NCBI GenBank assembly: GCA_946480635.1
Contig: CAMLKV010000178.1
Coordinates: forward strand, 1 to 5,504
DNA: 5,504 nt
Source: an uncultured Flavobacterium sp.
Lineage (GTDB): Bacteria; Bacteroidota; Bacteroidia; Flavobacteriales; Flavobacteriaceae
Direction of reading: 5' to 3'
This document shows, piece after piece, positions 1-5,504 of the stretch. Each line of letters begins with the position of its first letter. Position 1 is the stretch's first letter. The notes beneath the pieces are model-generated. The model was not told the DNA's origin and ran no database searches. It saw only the letters and a program-made list of their open reading frames with translations. The translations under genes were made by a program, and so were the position numbers.

Positions 1-51
1 AGAATGAGATCCTTAGGGTTCTTAACCAAACAATAAAACACAACCTAACTA
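1..51. other. Non-coding tail downstream of the VWA gene
   Basis: No open frame or clear terminator is visible here. The only hairpin is GGTT-CTT-AACC at 17-27, with a four-pair stem and no T run, too weak to call. The neighbouring gene lies outside the window. Confidence 0.4.
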
Positions 52-216
52 TTATAATCTAGTATTTTCAATTAATCGTATAAATTCTGCTCTGTAACCT
101 TCAGAATCATTTTGCAAGCCTTGTTTCGCAAGGTTTTTAATGTCATCAGATGATTTATTTTCAATAAGTTTTGAATCTCTCAGCTTTAATCCTAACCAAG
201 CCACTGCAGTTGTAAA
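52..216 (-). pseudogene. Out-of-frame C-terminal remnant of the VWA protein
   Basis: Reading minus from 216 gives 54 residues and a TAA stop at 52-54. They begin FTTAVAWLGLKLRDSKL and end with a segment containing EGYRAEFIRLIE. This is the typical end of YfbK-type VWA proteins (AVAWFGLKLRDS, then EGYRAEFIRL). The frame has a TAA immediately upstream at 217-219 and no start codon of its own, so it is not a separate gene. It was once continuous with the frame that ends at 161. The phase change needs a loss of 2 mod 3 bases or a gain of 1 mod 3. From memory, the family has roughly 15 more residues between the two pieces, so a deletion of some 40-50 bases is more likely than a single-base error; that size is an inference. 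Confidence 0.75.
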
Positions 217-1909
217 TTATTTCAACCATTTCAATGCTCTTGTCTCCATCAGGTTTTTTGTATCTAAATTTAATAGTAGCCAATTCATCATTATAATTAT
301 TTTCAGATGATTTTGGTTGAGAATATTTTAAGTCAGTTGGTTCCTTAAAGAAATAACTTTTTACACCAGTAGGAATAATTTCGTATAAAGCCGTTACTGT
401 GTGACCACTTCCTAGTTCTCCTGCATCAATAGCATCATTTGTAAAATCTTCAGCTCTTAATTTTCTATTTTCGTAGCCAATTAATCGGTATGACTGAACG
501 TGTTTTGGGTTAAACTCGATTTGAATTTTTACATCTTTGGCGATAGCAAACATAGATCCTTTAAATTCTTTACTTAAAAAACGATTGGCTTCCTGAATGT
601 TATCAATGTAAGCATAGTTTCCGTTGCCTTTATTGGCTAAAGTTTCCATTTTACTGTCTTTATAGTTTCCCATTCCATATCCTAAACAAGTCAAGAAAAC
701 TCCGGATTTTCTTTTTTCTTCAATTAAACGTTCCATATCATTATCAGATGAAGCTCCTACATTAAAATCACCATCTGTGGCTAAAATCACACGATTGTTT
801 CCGTTTTTGATAAAGTTTTCACTGGCAATTTTATAAGCCAAGTTAATTCCTTCACCACCTGCTGTACTTCCGCCAGCTTGTAATTGTTCTAGAGCATTGA
901 TAATGGTTTCTTTTTTGTTTCCAGATGTTGGAGTTAAAACCAAACCTGCCGCACCAGCATATACCACGATTGAAACTTTATCTTCAGCACGTAATTCGTT
1001 TACTAAAATCTTCATTGATTGCTTTAACAATGGTAATTTATTCTCATCACTCATTGAACCAGAAACGTCGATTAAGAATACAAAGTTGGAATTAGGTAAA
1101 TTTTCTGTTGAAATACTTTTTCCTTGTAAACCAATGCGAACCAATTTGTTTTTTGAATTCCACGGGCAATCACTGTAATTTGTTGTAATTGAAAATGGAT
1201 GTTCTCCTTTAGGTTGTGCGTATTGGTATTTAAAGAAATTCATCATTTCTTCAACACGAACCGCATCTTTAGGAACTTGTTGACCGTTATTTATAAAACG
1301 ACGGATGTTGGTGTATGAAGCATTATCAACATCGATAGAAAAAGTAGAAAGTGGCGATTGTTTTGGACTTTCAAATTCATTTTCGACAAAAACGCCATAG
1401 TCTTCATCACTTGTAGAGATTGGTTTTTTTTCATCATTCTTTTTTCCTTTAATAACCAATTTGTTGTCTCTTTCATAAGCTACAGCTAAACCTGAAACTT
1501 GACCAGCAAGTTGATTCTTATCAGCTCTGGATTTTTTTGTTCTTTTTGGAGAAGAAGAATAATATCCTTCTTCTCGTGATATCCCAACAGCAGTAACTAC
1601 AACTTCTTTTAGTTGCTGACCATCATCTTTCATTTTTACATTAATGATGTTAGAGGTTCCAACAGTTTTTTCGACATTCTGCATTCCCATAAAACTAAAA
1701 ATGAGTATTTCTCCTTGTGTAGCTTTTATAGAATAATTTCCACCAAAATCGGTTGAAACTCCTCTGGTTGTTCCTTTGACTACAACATTTACTCCTGGAA
1801 GTGGTCCAGATGAGTCTGAAACTATTCCTGTAATTGTTCTCTCTTGTGCCATTGCTACGAAACTTATAAGCATAGCTATGGCTAATGAAAATAGTTTTAC
1901 ACTTTTCAT
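161..1909 (-). CDS. Secreted VWA-domain protein (YfbK type) with N-terminal carboxypeptidase-regulatory and plug-like region; C-terminus lost by frameshift
   Basis: As it reads, 582 residues from an ATG. Residues 1-21 form a signal peptide (hydrophobic core, AMA before Q22), so the protein is exported. Residues 24-93 look like a carboxypeptidase D regulatory-like beta-sandwich (TITGIVSD, PLPGVNVVVKGT). Residues 100-155 resemble the start of a SusC-type plug (LKEVVVTAVGISR, then NQLAGQVSGLAV). Residues 189-235 match the conserved segment before the VWA domain (FSIDVDNASYTNIRRF). The VWA domain spans about 275-445 with a complete-looking metal site: DVSGS at 281-285, T349 in GGSTAGGEG, and D379 in ATDGD. 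From about 455 the YfbK-type C-terminal domain (DUF3520) begins but is cut: after MVEII (561-565) the frame runs through 17 residues without family resemblance. The missing end is in another frame at 52-216. It is the third gene of the sigma operon, 39 bases after the membrane protein. VWA domains bind protein ligands through a metal ion; the ligand here is unknown. Family call is strong; whether the shortened protein works is open. Confidence 0.9.
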   Translation of the reverse strand: MKSVKLFSLAIAMLISFVAMAQERTITGIVSDSSGPLPGVNVVVKGTTRGVSTDFGGNYSIKATQGEILIFSFMGMQNVEKTVGTSNIINVKMKDDGQQLKEVVVTAVGISREEGYYSSSPKRTKKSRADKNQLAGQVSGLAVAYERDNKLVIKGKKNDEKKPISTSDEDYGVFVENEFESPKQSPLSTFSIDVDNASYTNIRRFINNGQQVPKDAVRVEEMMNFFKYQYAQPKGEHPFSITTNYSDCPWNSKNKLVRIGLQGKSISTENLPNSNFVFLIDVSGSMSDENKLPLLKQSMKILVNELRAEDKVSIVVYAGAAGLVLTPTSGNKKETIINALEQLQAGGSTAGGEGINLAYKIASENFIKNGNNRVILATDGDFNVGASSDNDMERLIEEKRKSGVFLTCLGYGMGNYKDSKMETLANKGNGNYAYIDNIQEANRFLSKEFKGSMFAIAKDVKIQIEFNPKHVQSYRLIGYENRKLRAEDFTNDAIDAGELGSGHTVTALYEIIPTGVKSYFFKEPTDLKYSQPKSSENNYNDELATIKFRYKKPDGDKSIEMVEIIYNCSGLVRIKAERFKTY

Positions 1910-1948
1910 AATAGTAAGATTTAATATGTTAGTAATTGATTTTTCTGG

Positions 1949-2854
1949 CTATTTTTTTTGAACAGCCGGTCTTCCGTATTTAGTTTTAATAACTACAACT
2001 CCTTTTTTTCCTTTGTCGCCATAAAGTTCTATGGCTTCTTCATCTTGGTAAATTGACATCGATTCAATTTCCTGCTTATTTAATGGATAATAGGGTGAAG
2101 TAGGATTAGGTCCAAAGAGTTCCTTCTCAGAATATTCTTTTCCGTTGATAATGTATAAAGGTTCTTTAAGCTCTACTATTGTTTCTAAATCATCTGAATT
2201 TTTAATGTCTGAAACTTTTTTATCAGTGGCTTTACCATCGACAACTACTAATGGCGGAGCTTTTTTGCCTAGAGTTATTGATTGTGCAGGTTCTTCTTTG
2301 GCTTTGTAATCGCTTTCGTCAACTCTAGAACTTTTTACACCTACAGTTTCGTGATTCATTGAATAATTTAAATAACCTTTATCTTCTTCCATAATTGGAG
2401 CTGCCATTGATCTTACTTGAATACTATCATTAGCTTTTGGTTTATTTTCAGAAACTGCTACTTGGTTGACACTTTGTATTTGTTGATGTAATATTTTTTC
2501 GTTGGTTTTATTATCAATTCTAGGCTCATCATTTACAACAATATCAGTTGAATCACTGCTAATAAGTGACTTGATTTCTTCTTTTGTTGTTTCAACAACC
2601 GAGTTTTGAATAGGCTCTTTTGTTGTGTTAAATTGTTTCCATAGTTGGAAAGCAAAAACACTTCCTACAACTACTGATGCTGCAATAGCAAACTTTTTCC
2701 AGTTGGTATTGGTTTTCTTTTGTGATTTAAATACTTCGGTATCCAGTTTGGCATCTACACGGGACCAGATTTTTTCCATTCCTGGAAAATTTTGGGTTTC
2801 CGAGGTATCGGCAGCTTTTTTAAATTGTTCGAATATTTTATCTTGATCTTCCAT
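1949..2854 (-). CDS. Single-pass membrane protein, candidate anti-sigma factor with periplasmic plug-like C-terminus
   Basis: 301 residues. Residues 1-54 are charged and probably cytoplasmic. Residues 55-71 (FAIAASVVVGSVFAFQL) are one transmembrane helix after the basic WKK, so the remainder should be periplasmic. Residues 75-195 are low in hydrophobic content and probably a flexible linker. The C-terminal part has two similar motifs, PPLVVVDGK (200-208) and EPLYIINGKE (231-240), followed at 263-292 by IESMSIYQDEEAIELYG and GVVVIKTK. This pattern matches the second half of a SusC-type plug (PLYVVDG, IESIEVLKDA, YGSRGANGVILITTK), but no barrel follows. Its start lies 3 bases after the sigma-factor stop (TAAGTAATG), so the two are almost certainly translated from one message. 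Position and topology suggest an anti-sigma factor. It has no HxxxCxxC zinc motif and is not a clear FecR homologue, so that role is inferred from context. The frame ends in a run of eight A followed by TAG. Confidence 0.85.
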   Translation of the reverse strand: MEDQDKIFEQFKKAADTSETQNFPGMEKIWSRVDAKLDTEVFKSQKKTNTNWKKFAIAASVVVGSVFAFQLWKQFNTTKEPIQNSVVETTKEEIKSLISSDSTDIVVNDEPRIDNKTNEKILHQQIQSVNQVAVSENKPKANDSIQVRSMAAPIMEEDKGYLNYSMNHETVGVKSSRVDESDYKAKEEPAQSITLGKKAPPLVVVDGKATDKKVSDIKNSDDLETIVELKEPLYIINGKEYSEKELFGPNPTSPYYPLNKQEIESMSIYQDEEAIELYGDKGKKGVVVIKTKYGRPAVQKK

Positions 2855-2857
2855 TAC

Positions 2858-3394
2858 TTACTTTGCGTTTTGATAGTAGAAATTGTTCACTAAATCTTTC
2901 AATTTGGTTTTTGCTACATTCAATTGTGATTTTGAAGTGCCTTCTGAAATTTTAAGCATTGCTGCAATTTCTTTATGTGAATACCCTTCAATGACAAACA
3001 AATTGAATACTGTTTTACATCCTTCCGGAATATAATTCAGTAGTTTTAAGACATCCTGTTCCTCTAAGCTTGAATCTTGAGCTACTTCGGGCTGAATTTT
3101 AAAACTTGATTCTTCTAGATATAAATTGAAGTTTACGTTTTTCTTTAATAAATGTAAACACTCATTAATAGTAATGCGTTTTGCCCAACTGTAAAAAGCA
3201 GCGTTTTCTTTTAATTGATCCAATTTTGTAAAAATGATTACAAAGGCATCCGCTAACACTTCTTCTATTTCCTCTTCTTTTTTTAAGTAGCGTTTGCATA
3301 CCTGATAAAGTTTGGGCGCCATTAATTCATACATCTTACGCTGGGCGTCTCGATGCATTTTTCGGCAGGCTTGTATTAATTGTTCGTCTATCAC
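2858..3394 (-). CDS. ECF-type RNA polymerase sigma factor
   Basis: 178 residues, the usual size for an extracytoplasmic-function sigma factor with only regions 2 and 4. Region 2 spans about 15-85: AQRKMYELMAPKLYQVCKRY binds core polymerase, EEIEEVLADAFVIIF is the typical 2.2-2.3 stretch, and FYSWAKRITINECLHLLKK is 2.4. Region 4 spans about 112-168, with LLNYIPEGCKTVFNLFVIEG and the helix-turn-helix YSHKEIAAMLKISEGTSKSQL that reads the -35 element. The start is GTG at 3392-3394: it gives the expected DEQLIQACRK lead-in, an in-frame stop lies a short way upstream, and the first ATG (residue 13) would remove part of region 2. It is first in an operon with the membrane protein and the VWA protein, which likely control its activity. 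Its target genes cannot be told from this window; autoregulation is common for such sigma factors but is not shown here. Confidence 0.95.
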   Translation of the reverse strand: MIDEQLIQACRKMHRDAQRKMYELMAPKLYQVCKRYLKKEEEIEEVLADAFVIIFTKLDQLKENAAFYSWAKRITINECLHLLKKNVNFNLYLEESSFKIQPEVAQDSSLEEQDVLKLLNYIPEGCKTVFNLFVIEGYSHKEIAAMLKISEGTSKSQLNVAKTKLKDLVNNFYYQNAK

Positions 3395-3452
3395 AATAAA
3401 GGTCTTTATATGTAAAGAGGATGTTTTTTATAAAAAGGTTGGGAAGGATATA

Positions 3453-3470
3453 AAAAAAAATATTTTTTTT
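3453..3470. repeat. Perfect A8-TA-T8 palindrome at the likely transcription start
   Basis: Eight A, TA, eight T form an 18-base perfect palindrome, with one more A on the left side. It follows the TAACTTTG box by two bases in the direction of the sigma operon, so initiation would fall inside it. It also lies downstream of the SRPBCC gene stop (3525). Alone it is too AT-only to be a convincing intrinsic terminator, because it lacks a GC stem. Confidence 0.5.
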
Positions 3471-3472
3471 GA

Positions 3473-3480
3473 CAAAGTTA
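3473..3480 (-). promoter_or_regulatory. Putative Bacteroidota-type -7 box for the sigma operon
   Basis: On the minus strand this reads TAACTTTG, an exact match to the TAnnTTTG -7 element of Bacteroidota housekeeping promoters. A TTTC about 16 bases upstream is a poor, slightly close stand-in for the -33 TTTG. Transcription would start near 3466 and leave a leader of about 70 bases before the GTG start of the sigma factor. It lies in the only sizeable gap upstream of this operon. Confidence 0.4.
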
Positions 3481-3524
3481 GTTTTTGGTTTTTACCGAAA
3501 TACATTGATATTATTGGGTTTAAC

Positions 3525-3968
3525 TTATTTTACCATTCTTGAAATTTCTTTTTCTAATCGATCAAAATTTTCTTCATTTTTTGGTTCAGCGAACTTTCTA
3601 ATCTTCTCACATTCAGCGGTATCAAAAATCATTTGGAAAGAAATCTCAGTTTTGGATTCATCAATTTTCTTAAAACCAATTTCCATATCAAAAAAAGGTT
3701 GAGAAACTCTTGTCCAAGCGATTAATTTAAGTGGTTCGACTATTTTAAAAACAGATGAGTTTTCATAATTTCCTTTTTCAGGACCATGCATGGTAAGAAT
3801 CCATTTTCCGCCAGGTTTTAAATCAAATTCATGAATTGTATTTGTAAAGCCTTCTGGTCCCCACCAATTTTTTAAATATTCTGGATTTGAAAAAGCTTCA
3901 TACACAGTTTCAACTGGATAGTTTAAAACTCTCGAACTAAAAATTTTACGATCAGAATTTGGATTCAT
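3525..3968 (-). CDS. AHSA1-like SRPBCC (START-fold) domain protein
   Basis: 147 residues, a complete single-domain member of the AHSA1 group of the SRPBCC superfamily. The N-terminal strand and helix (SSRVLNYPVETVYEAFSNPEYLKNW) lead into the hallmark WWGPEGFT at 35-42 and FDLKPGGKW at 48-56. HGPEKGNY (61-68) and FKIVEPLKLIAW (74-85) form the following strands, and FQMIFDT (111-117) precedes the long C-terminal helix that closes the ligand cavity. There is no signal peptide, so it is cytoplasmic. The family binds small hydrophobic ligands in a cavity, and members take many roles; no substrate can be assigned here. The start is 19 bases after the stop of the DUF6929-like gene, so the two are probably one transcription unit. 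The 130 bases after it hold the sigma-operon promoter candidate. Confidence 0.93.
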   Translation of the reverse strand: MNPNSDRKIFSSRVLNYPVETVYEAFSNPEYLKNWWGPEGFTNTIHEFDLKPGGKWILTMHGPEKGNYENSSVFKIVEPLKLIAWTRVSQPFFDMEIGFKKIDESKTEISFQMIFDTAECEKIRKFAEPKNEENFDRLEKEISRMVK

Positions 3969-3987
3969 AGTTTCAATTTTGGGTTGT

Positions 3988-4806
3988 TTATTTTACGTTT
4001 AGAACTAACTTGTAAATTGTGGTATTTAAATCTTCAGTGTCGTTGTCTTCACAAAGTAAAAAAGTCAATTGATTTCCTTTCTTTTCAAAAAGCGTCAAGC
4101 CTTCCAGTTTATGCGTGGGTGTTAATTGGATATGTTTTTCAACTTCGAGTGTTTCTGGATTCATCATTCCCATTATGGTACCTAAAACTTCTCCGTCTTC
4201 ATAAGTCGAAATGGTATCTTCTGCTGCTGCTAGGAAATAAATTTTATTTTCGATTAAAACAGCATCGGTAAAACTGGTTTCGACATGCTTTATTTTGGGT
4301 AATGAAATTGGAAAGAACTCATAGTGATTGTCGGTACTGATTTTAAAAACTCCGTTTTTAGCAGTTAATCCATTTCCTCTTTGAAATAGAAACAAAGTTT
4401 CGTTTATATATAAAGCACCTTCTATATTTAAATCATCGTCAGATATTTTAAACTTTGACTTTAATCCTTGATAAGTGGATGAAAAATCTGTTTCTTTAAC
4501 ATCTTTTGTGTTTAAGTTGTAAATGACTTTCTTATTTCTATTGATGGTAGAACCAGAACCAAATACATGTAGTTCATTTTCTTTTAAGGTGATGGCTTCA
4601 AAATCTGGTTTTCTTTTTTTTTCGATATTAACCGAAGCATCTTTTATTAGTGAGTGTTTTATTAACGGAGATTTATCCAGTTTTTGTTCAAACAAATAAC
4701 CAGAATTATCACTTACAATAAATAATGAGTTGTTGTGAAATACTATTCCTGAGGCAGCTCCAATACCTTGAATAGTCAAAAAAGCAAGTAGTTGAATTTT
4801 TTCCAT
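3988..4806 (-). CDS. DUF6929-like protein, probable beta-propeller
   Basis: I place the start at the ATG at 4804-4806, giving 272 residues. An ATG at 4824 would add MLICKY, but it sits at the edge of the intergenic repeat and the extra residues look unrelated to a protein start. The protein opens with strand-rich sequence (ASGIVFHNNSLFIVSDNSGYLF) and shows evenly spaced blade-like segments of hydrophobic strands and turns. Counted from the 4824 start, acidic motifs recur: PDFEAITL (73-80), LNIEGAL (132-138), FTDAVL (185-190) and KLEGLTL (239-245). These resemble the repeated glutamates in phytase-like and SdiA-regulated-like propellers, where such residues can bind calcium. I recall similar Bacteroidota proteins under the label DUF6929. 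No convincing signal peptide is seen, although the first 20 residues are mildly hydrophobic. Enzymatic activity is unknown. It is first in a likely two-gene unit with the SRPBCC gene and divergent from the PPK2 gene. Confidence 0.82.
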   Translation of the reverse strand: MEKIQLLAFLTIQGIGAASGIVFHNNSLFIVSDNSGYLFEQKLDKSPLIKHSLIKDASVNIEKKRKPDFEAITLKENELHVFGSGSTINRNKKVIYNLNTKDVKETDFSSTYQGLKSKFKISDDDLNIEGALYINETLFLFQRGNGLTAKNGVFKISTDNHYEFFPISLPKIKHVETSFTDAVLIENKIYFLAAAEDTISTYEDGEVLGTIMGMMNPETLEVEKHIQLTPTHKLEGLTLFEKKGNQLTFLLCEDNDTEDLNTTIYKLVLNVK

Positions 4807-4823
4807 ATATTTACAAATAAGCA

Positions 4824-4939
4824 TAGCCCCGATTACTTCGTCAGTTCGCTTCGCTCGTGTGTAGCGGCATCCTTTTTACGGAAACTGAGGATCTCGAAGT
4901 TACAGTAAAAAGATATAGCGAAAAGCGGGAAATAGCTAC
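4824..4939. repeat. Flavobacterial-style intergenic imperfect inverted repeat
   Basis: The ends pair: TAGC (4824-4827) with GCTA (4935-4938), and CCCG (4828-4831) with CGGG (4926-4929). Inside, CTTTTTAC (4872-4879) pairs exactly with GTAAAAAG (4905-4912), and within that AACT with AGTT and GAG with CTC close a small tip around 4890-4892. TTCG recurs at 4837, 4845 and 4850. The arrangement AGCCCCGAT, GCGGCATCCTTTTT, AAAAAGATATAGCG, AAGCGGGAAATAGCT resembles a repeat I recall as scattered between genes in Flavobacterium; that similarity is from memory and unchecked. It fills most of the gap between two divergent genes. Confidence 0.6.
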
Positions 4940-4948
4940 ATACAATAA

Positions 4949-4956
4949 CAAATATA
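4949..4956 (-). promoter_or_regulatory. Possible -7 box for the DUF6929-SRPBCC unit
   Basis: On the minus strand this reads TATATTTG, an exact TAnnTTTG match in the divergent spacer. No TTTG-like -33 element is seen at a normal distance upstream. If used, the leader would be over 130 bases long and would carry the whole intergenic hairpin repeat. The site lies only 11 bases before the PPK2 start on the other strand. In AT-rich DNA such a match can arise by chance. Confidence 0.25.
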
Positions 4957-4966
4957 CTTTAAAACT

Positions 4967-5504
4967 ATGACAGCTTTTAATTCTCAAGACTTTAAAATCA
5001 CTAAACCTTTTAAGTTATCTGATTTTCCAACCGAAATAGAAACTGCGTTAAAAGACAAGGAGAAAGAAAAAATGCTTGATGAGGTGCAAAAACCTTTGAG
5101 TGAGTGGCAGGACGTTATGTATGCTCATAATCGTTATGGTGTTTTGATTTGTTTACAAGGAATGGATACTTCGGGGAAAGATAGTTTGATTCGAGAAGTT
5201 TTTAAAGAATTTAATCCGCGTGGGGTAGTGGTGCATAGTTTTAAAACACCCAATTCGACCGAATTAGAGCACGATTATTTATGGCGTCATTATTTGGCTT
5301 TGCCAGAAAAAGGAAAATTTGCTGTTTTCAATCGTACACATTATGAAAATGTATTGGTAACTAGAGTACATCCGGAGTATATTTTGAATGAAAATCTTCC
5401 CGGAATTGAAAAAGTAGAAGATATAAAACCAGAATTTTGGGAAAATCGTTTCGAGCAGATTAATAATTTCGAAAAACATATTACTCAAAATGGAACTATT
5501 GTGC
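4967..5504 (+). CDS. Polyphosphate kinase 2 family protein (class III-like), 3' end cut by window
   Basis: ATG at 4967-4969 opens a frame that stays open to the window edge, giving 179 residues and one extra base. PPK2 enzymes move phosphate between polyphosphate and nucleotides in the cytoplasm. The Walker A motif is GMDTSGKD (65-72) with K71, after the strand GVLICLQ. NPRGVVVHSFKTPNSTELEHDYLWR (83-107) is the region after the P-loop helix, and FNRTHYENVLVTRVHPE (121-137) is the Walker B-like segment and lid start. FWENRFEQINNFEKHI (157-172) leads towards the next conserved helix. The HDYLWR and VLVTRVHPE signatures fit class III PPK2s, known to phosphorylate both AMP and ADP; class assignment is from recalled motifs. 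Complete members are about 270-300 residues, so roughly 100 lie beyond the window. It is divergent from the DUF6929-like gene. No clear TAnnTTTG promoter on the plus strand was found. Confidence 0.93.
   Translation, partial: MTAFNSQDFKITKPFKLSDFPTEIETALKDKEKEKMLDEVQKPLSEWQDVMYAHNRYGVLICLQGMDTSGKDSLIREVFKEFNPRGVVVHSFKTPNSTELEHDYLWRHYLALPEKGKFAVFNRTHYENVLVTRVHPEYILNENLPGIEKVEDIKPEFWENRFEQINNFEKHITQNGTIV

Noticed and set aside
17..27. GGTT-CTT-AACC hairpin as a terminator of the sigma operon
   Set aside because: Only four pairs and no T run after it in either direction.
897..1178. Plus-strand open frame of 93 codons
   Set aside because: It lies wholly opposite the VWA domain coding sequence, whose protein is clearly conserved; the plus-strand translation shows no family features.
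1952..1959. Run of eight A before the stop of the membrane protein gene as a programmed slippage site
   Set aside because: It sits in the last codons, so slippage would alter only the extreme C-terminus; such runs are common in AT-rich genomes.
3388..3410. Search for a Shine-Dalgarno site before the GTG start of the sigma factor
   Set aside because: The bases before it are AT-rich with no GGAGG-like match; weak Shine-Dalgarno use is normal in Bacteroidota, so its absence says nothing about the start.
3312..3702. Two overlapping plus-strand frames across the sigma start and SRPBCC gene
   Set aside because: They are antisense to two well-supported genes and rich in Phe, Ile and Ser as expected from complementing AT-rich coding DNA.
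3984..4271. Plus-strand frame of 95 codons
   Set aside because: Antisense to the 3' end of the DUF6929-like gene; no recognisable domain.
4807..4824. Upstream ATG giving six more residues to the DUF6929-like protein
   Set aside because: The codon is formed at the edge of the intergenic repeat and the added residues are not supported by a ribosome site or by resemblance; the ATG at 4806 is preferred, though the longer form cannot be excluded.
5279..5488. Minus-strand frame of 69 codons
   Set aside because: Antisense to conserved PPK2 motifs, and its Phe/Ile-rich product is typical of a shadow frame.

Overview
The window reads as chromosomal DNA of a Flavobacterium-like member of the Bacteroidota. 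The grounds are low G+C, a protein with a carboxypeptidase-regulatory domain followed by a SusC-style KEVVVTA motif, a promoter of the TAnnTTTG type, little visible Shine-Dalgarno sequence, and a hairpin-forming intergenic repeat of a kind I remember from Flavobacterium genomes. No mobile element, CRISPR array or RNA gene was seen, and no gene-free stretch exceeds about 145 bases.

Left two thirds, minus strand (52-3394): a three-gene operon read right to left. It encodes an ECF-type sigma factor (GTG start), then, 3 bases later, a single-pass membrane protein placed like an anti-sigma factor, then, 39 bases later, a secreted von Willebrand A (VWA) protein of the YfbK type. The VWA gene is broken near its 3' end. 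The frame stops at 161, but the conserved C-terminal residues of the family continue in another frame down to 52, and a short linker seems to be missing. A TAACTTTG box at 3473-3480 is the best promoter candidate, and it is followed at once by a perfect A8-TA-T8 palindrome.

Middle, minus strand (3525-4806): a DUF6929-like, probably propeller-shaped protein and an AHSA1/SRPBCC-fold protein, 19 bases apart and likely co-transcribed.

Right end, plus strand (4967-5504, cut by the window edge): the N-terminal 179 residues of a polyphosphate kinase 2 (PPK2), with sequence features of the class III group. It is divergent from the DUF6929-like gene, and the spacer between them is almost filled by a 115-base imperfect inverted repeat.

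The most interesting inference concerns the sigma operon. The VWA protein carries what looks like the first half of a SusC-type TonB-receptor plug, and the membrane protein carries what looks like the second half; neither has a beta-barrel. The two proteins may meet in the periplasm through these plug-like parts and signal to the sigma factor. This is a hypothesis from motif reading only.
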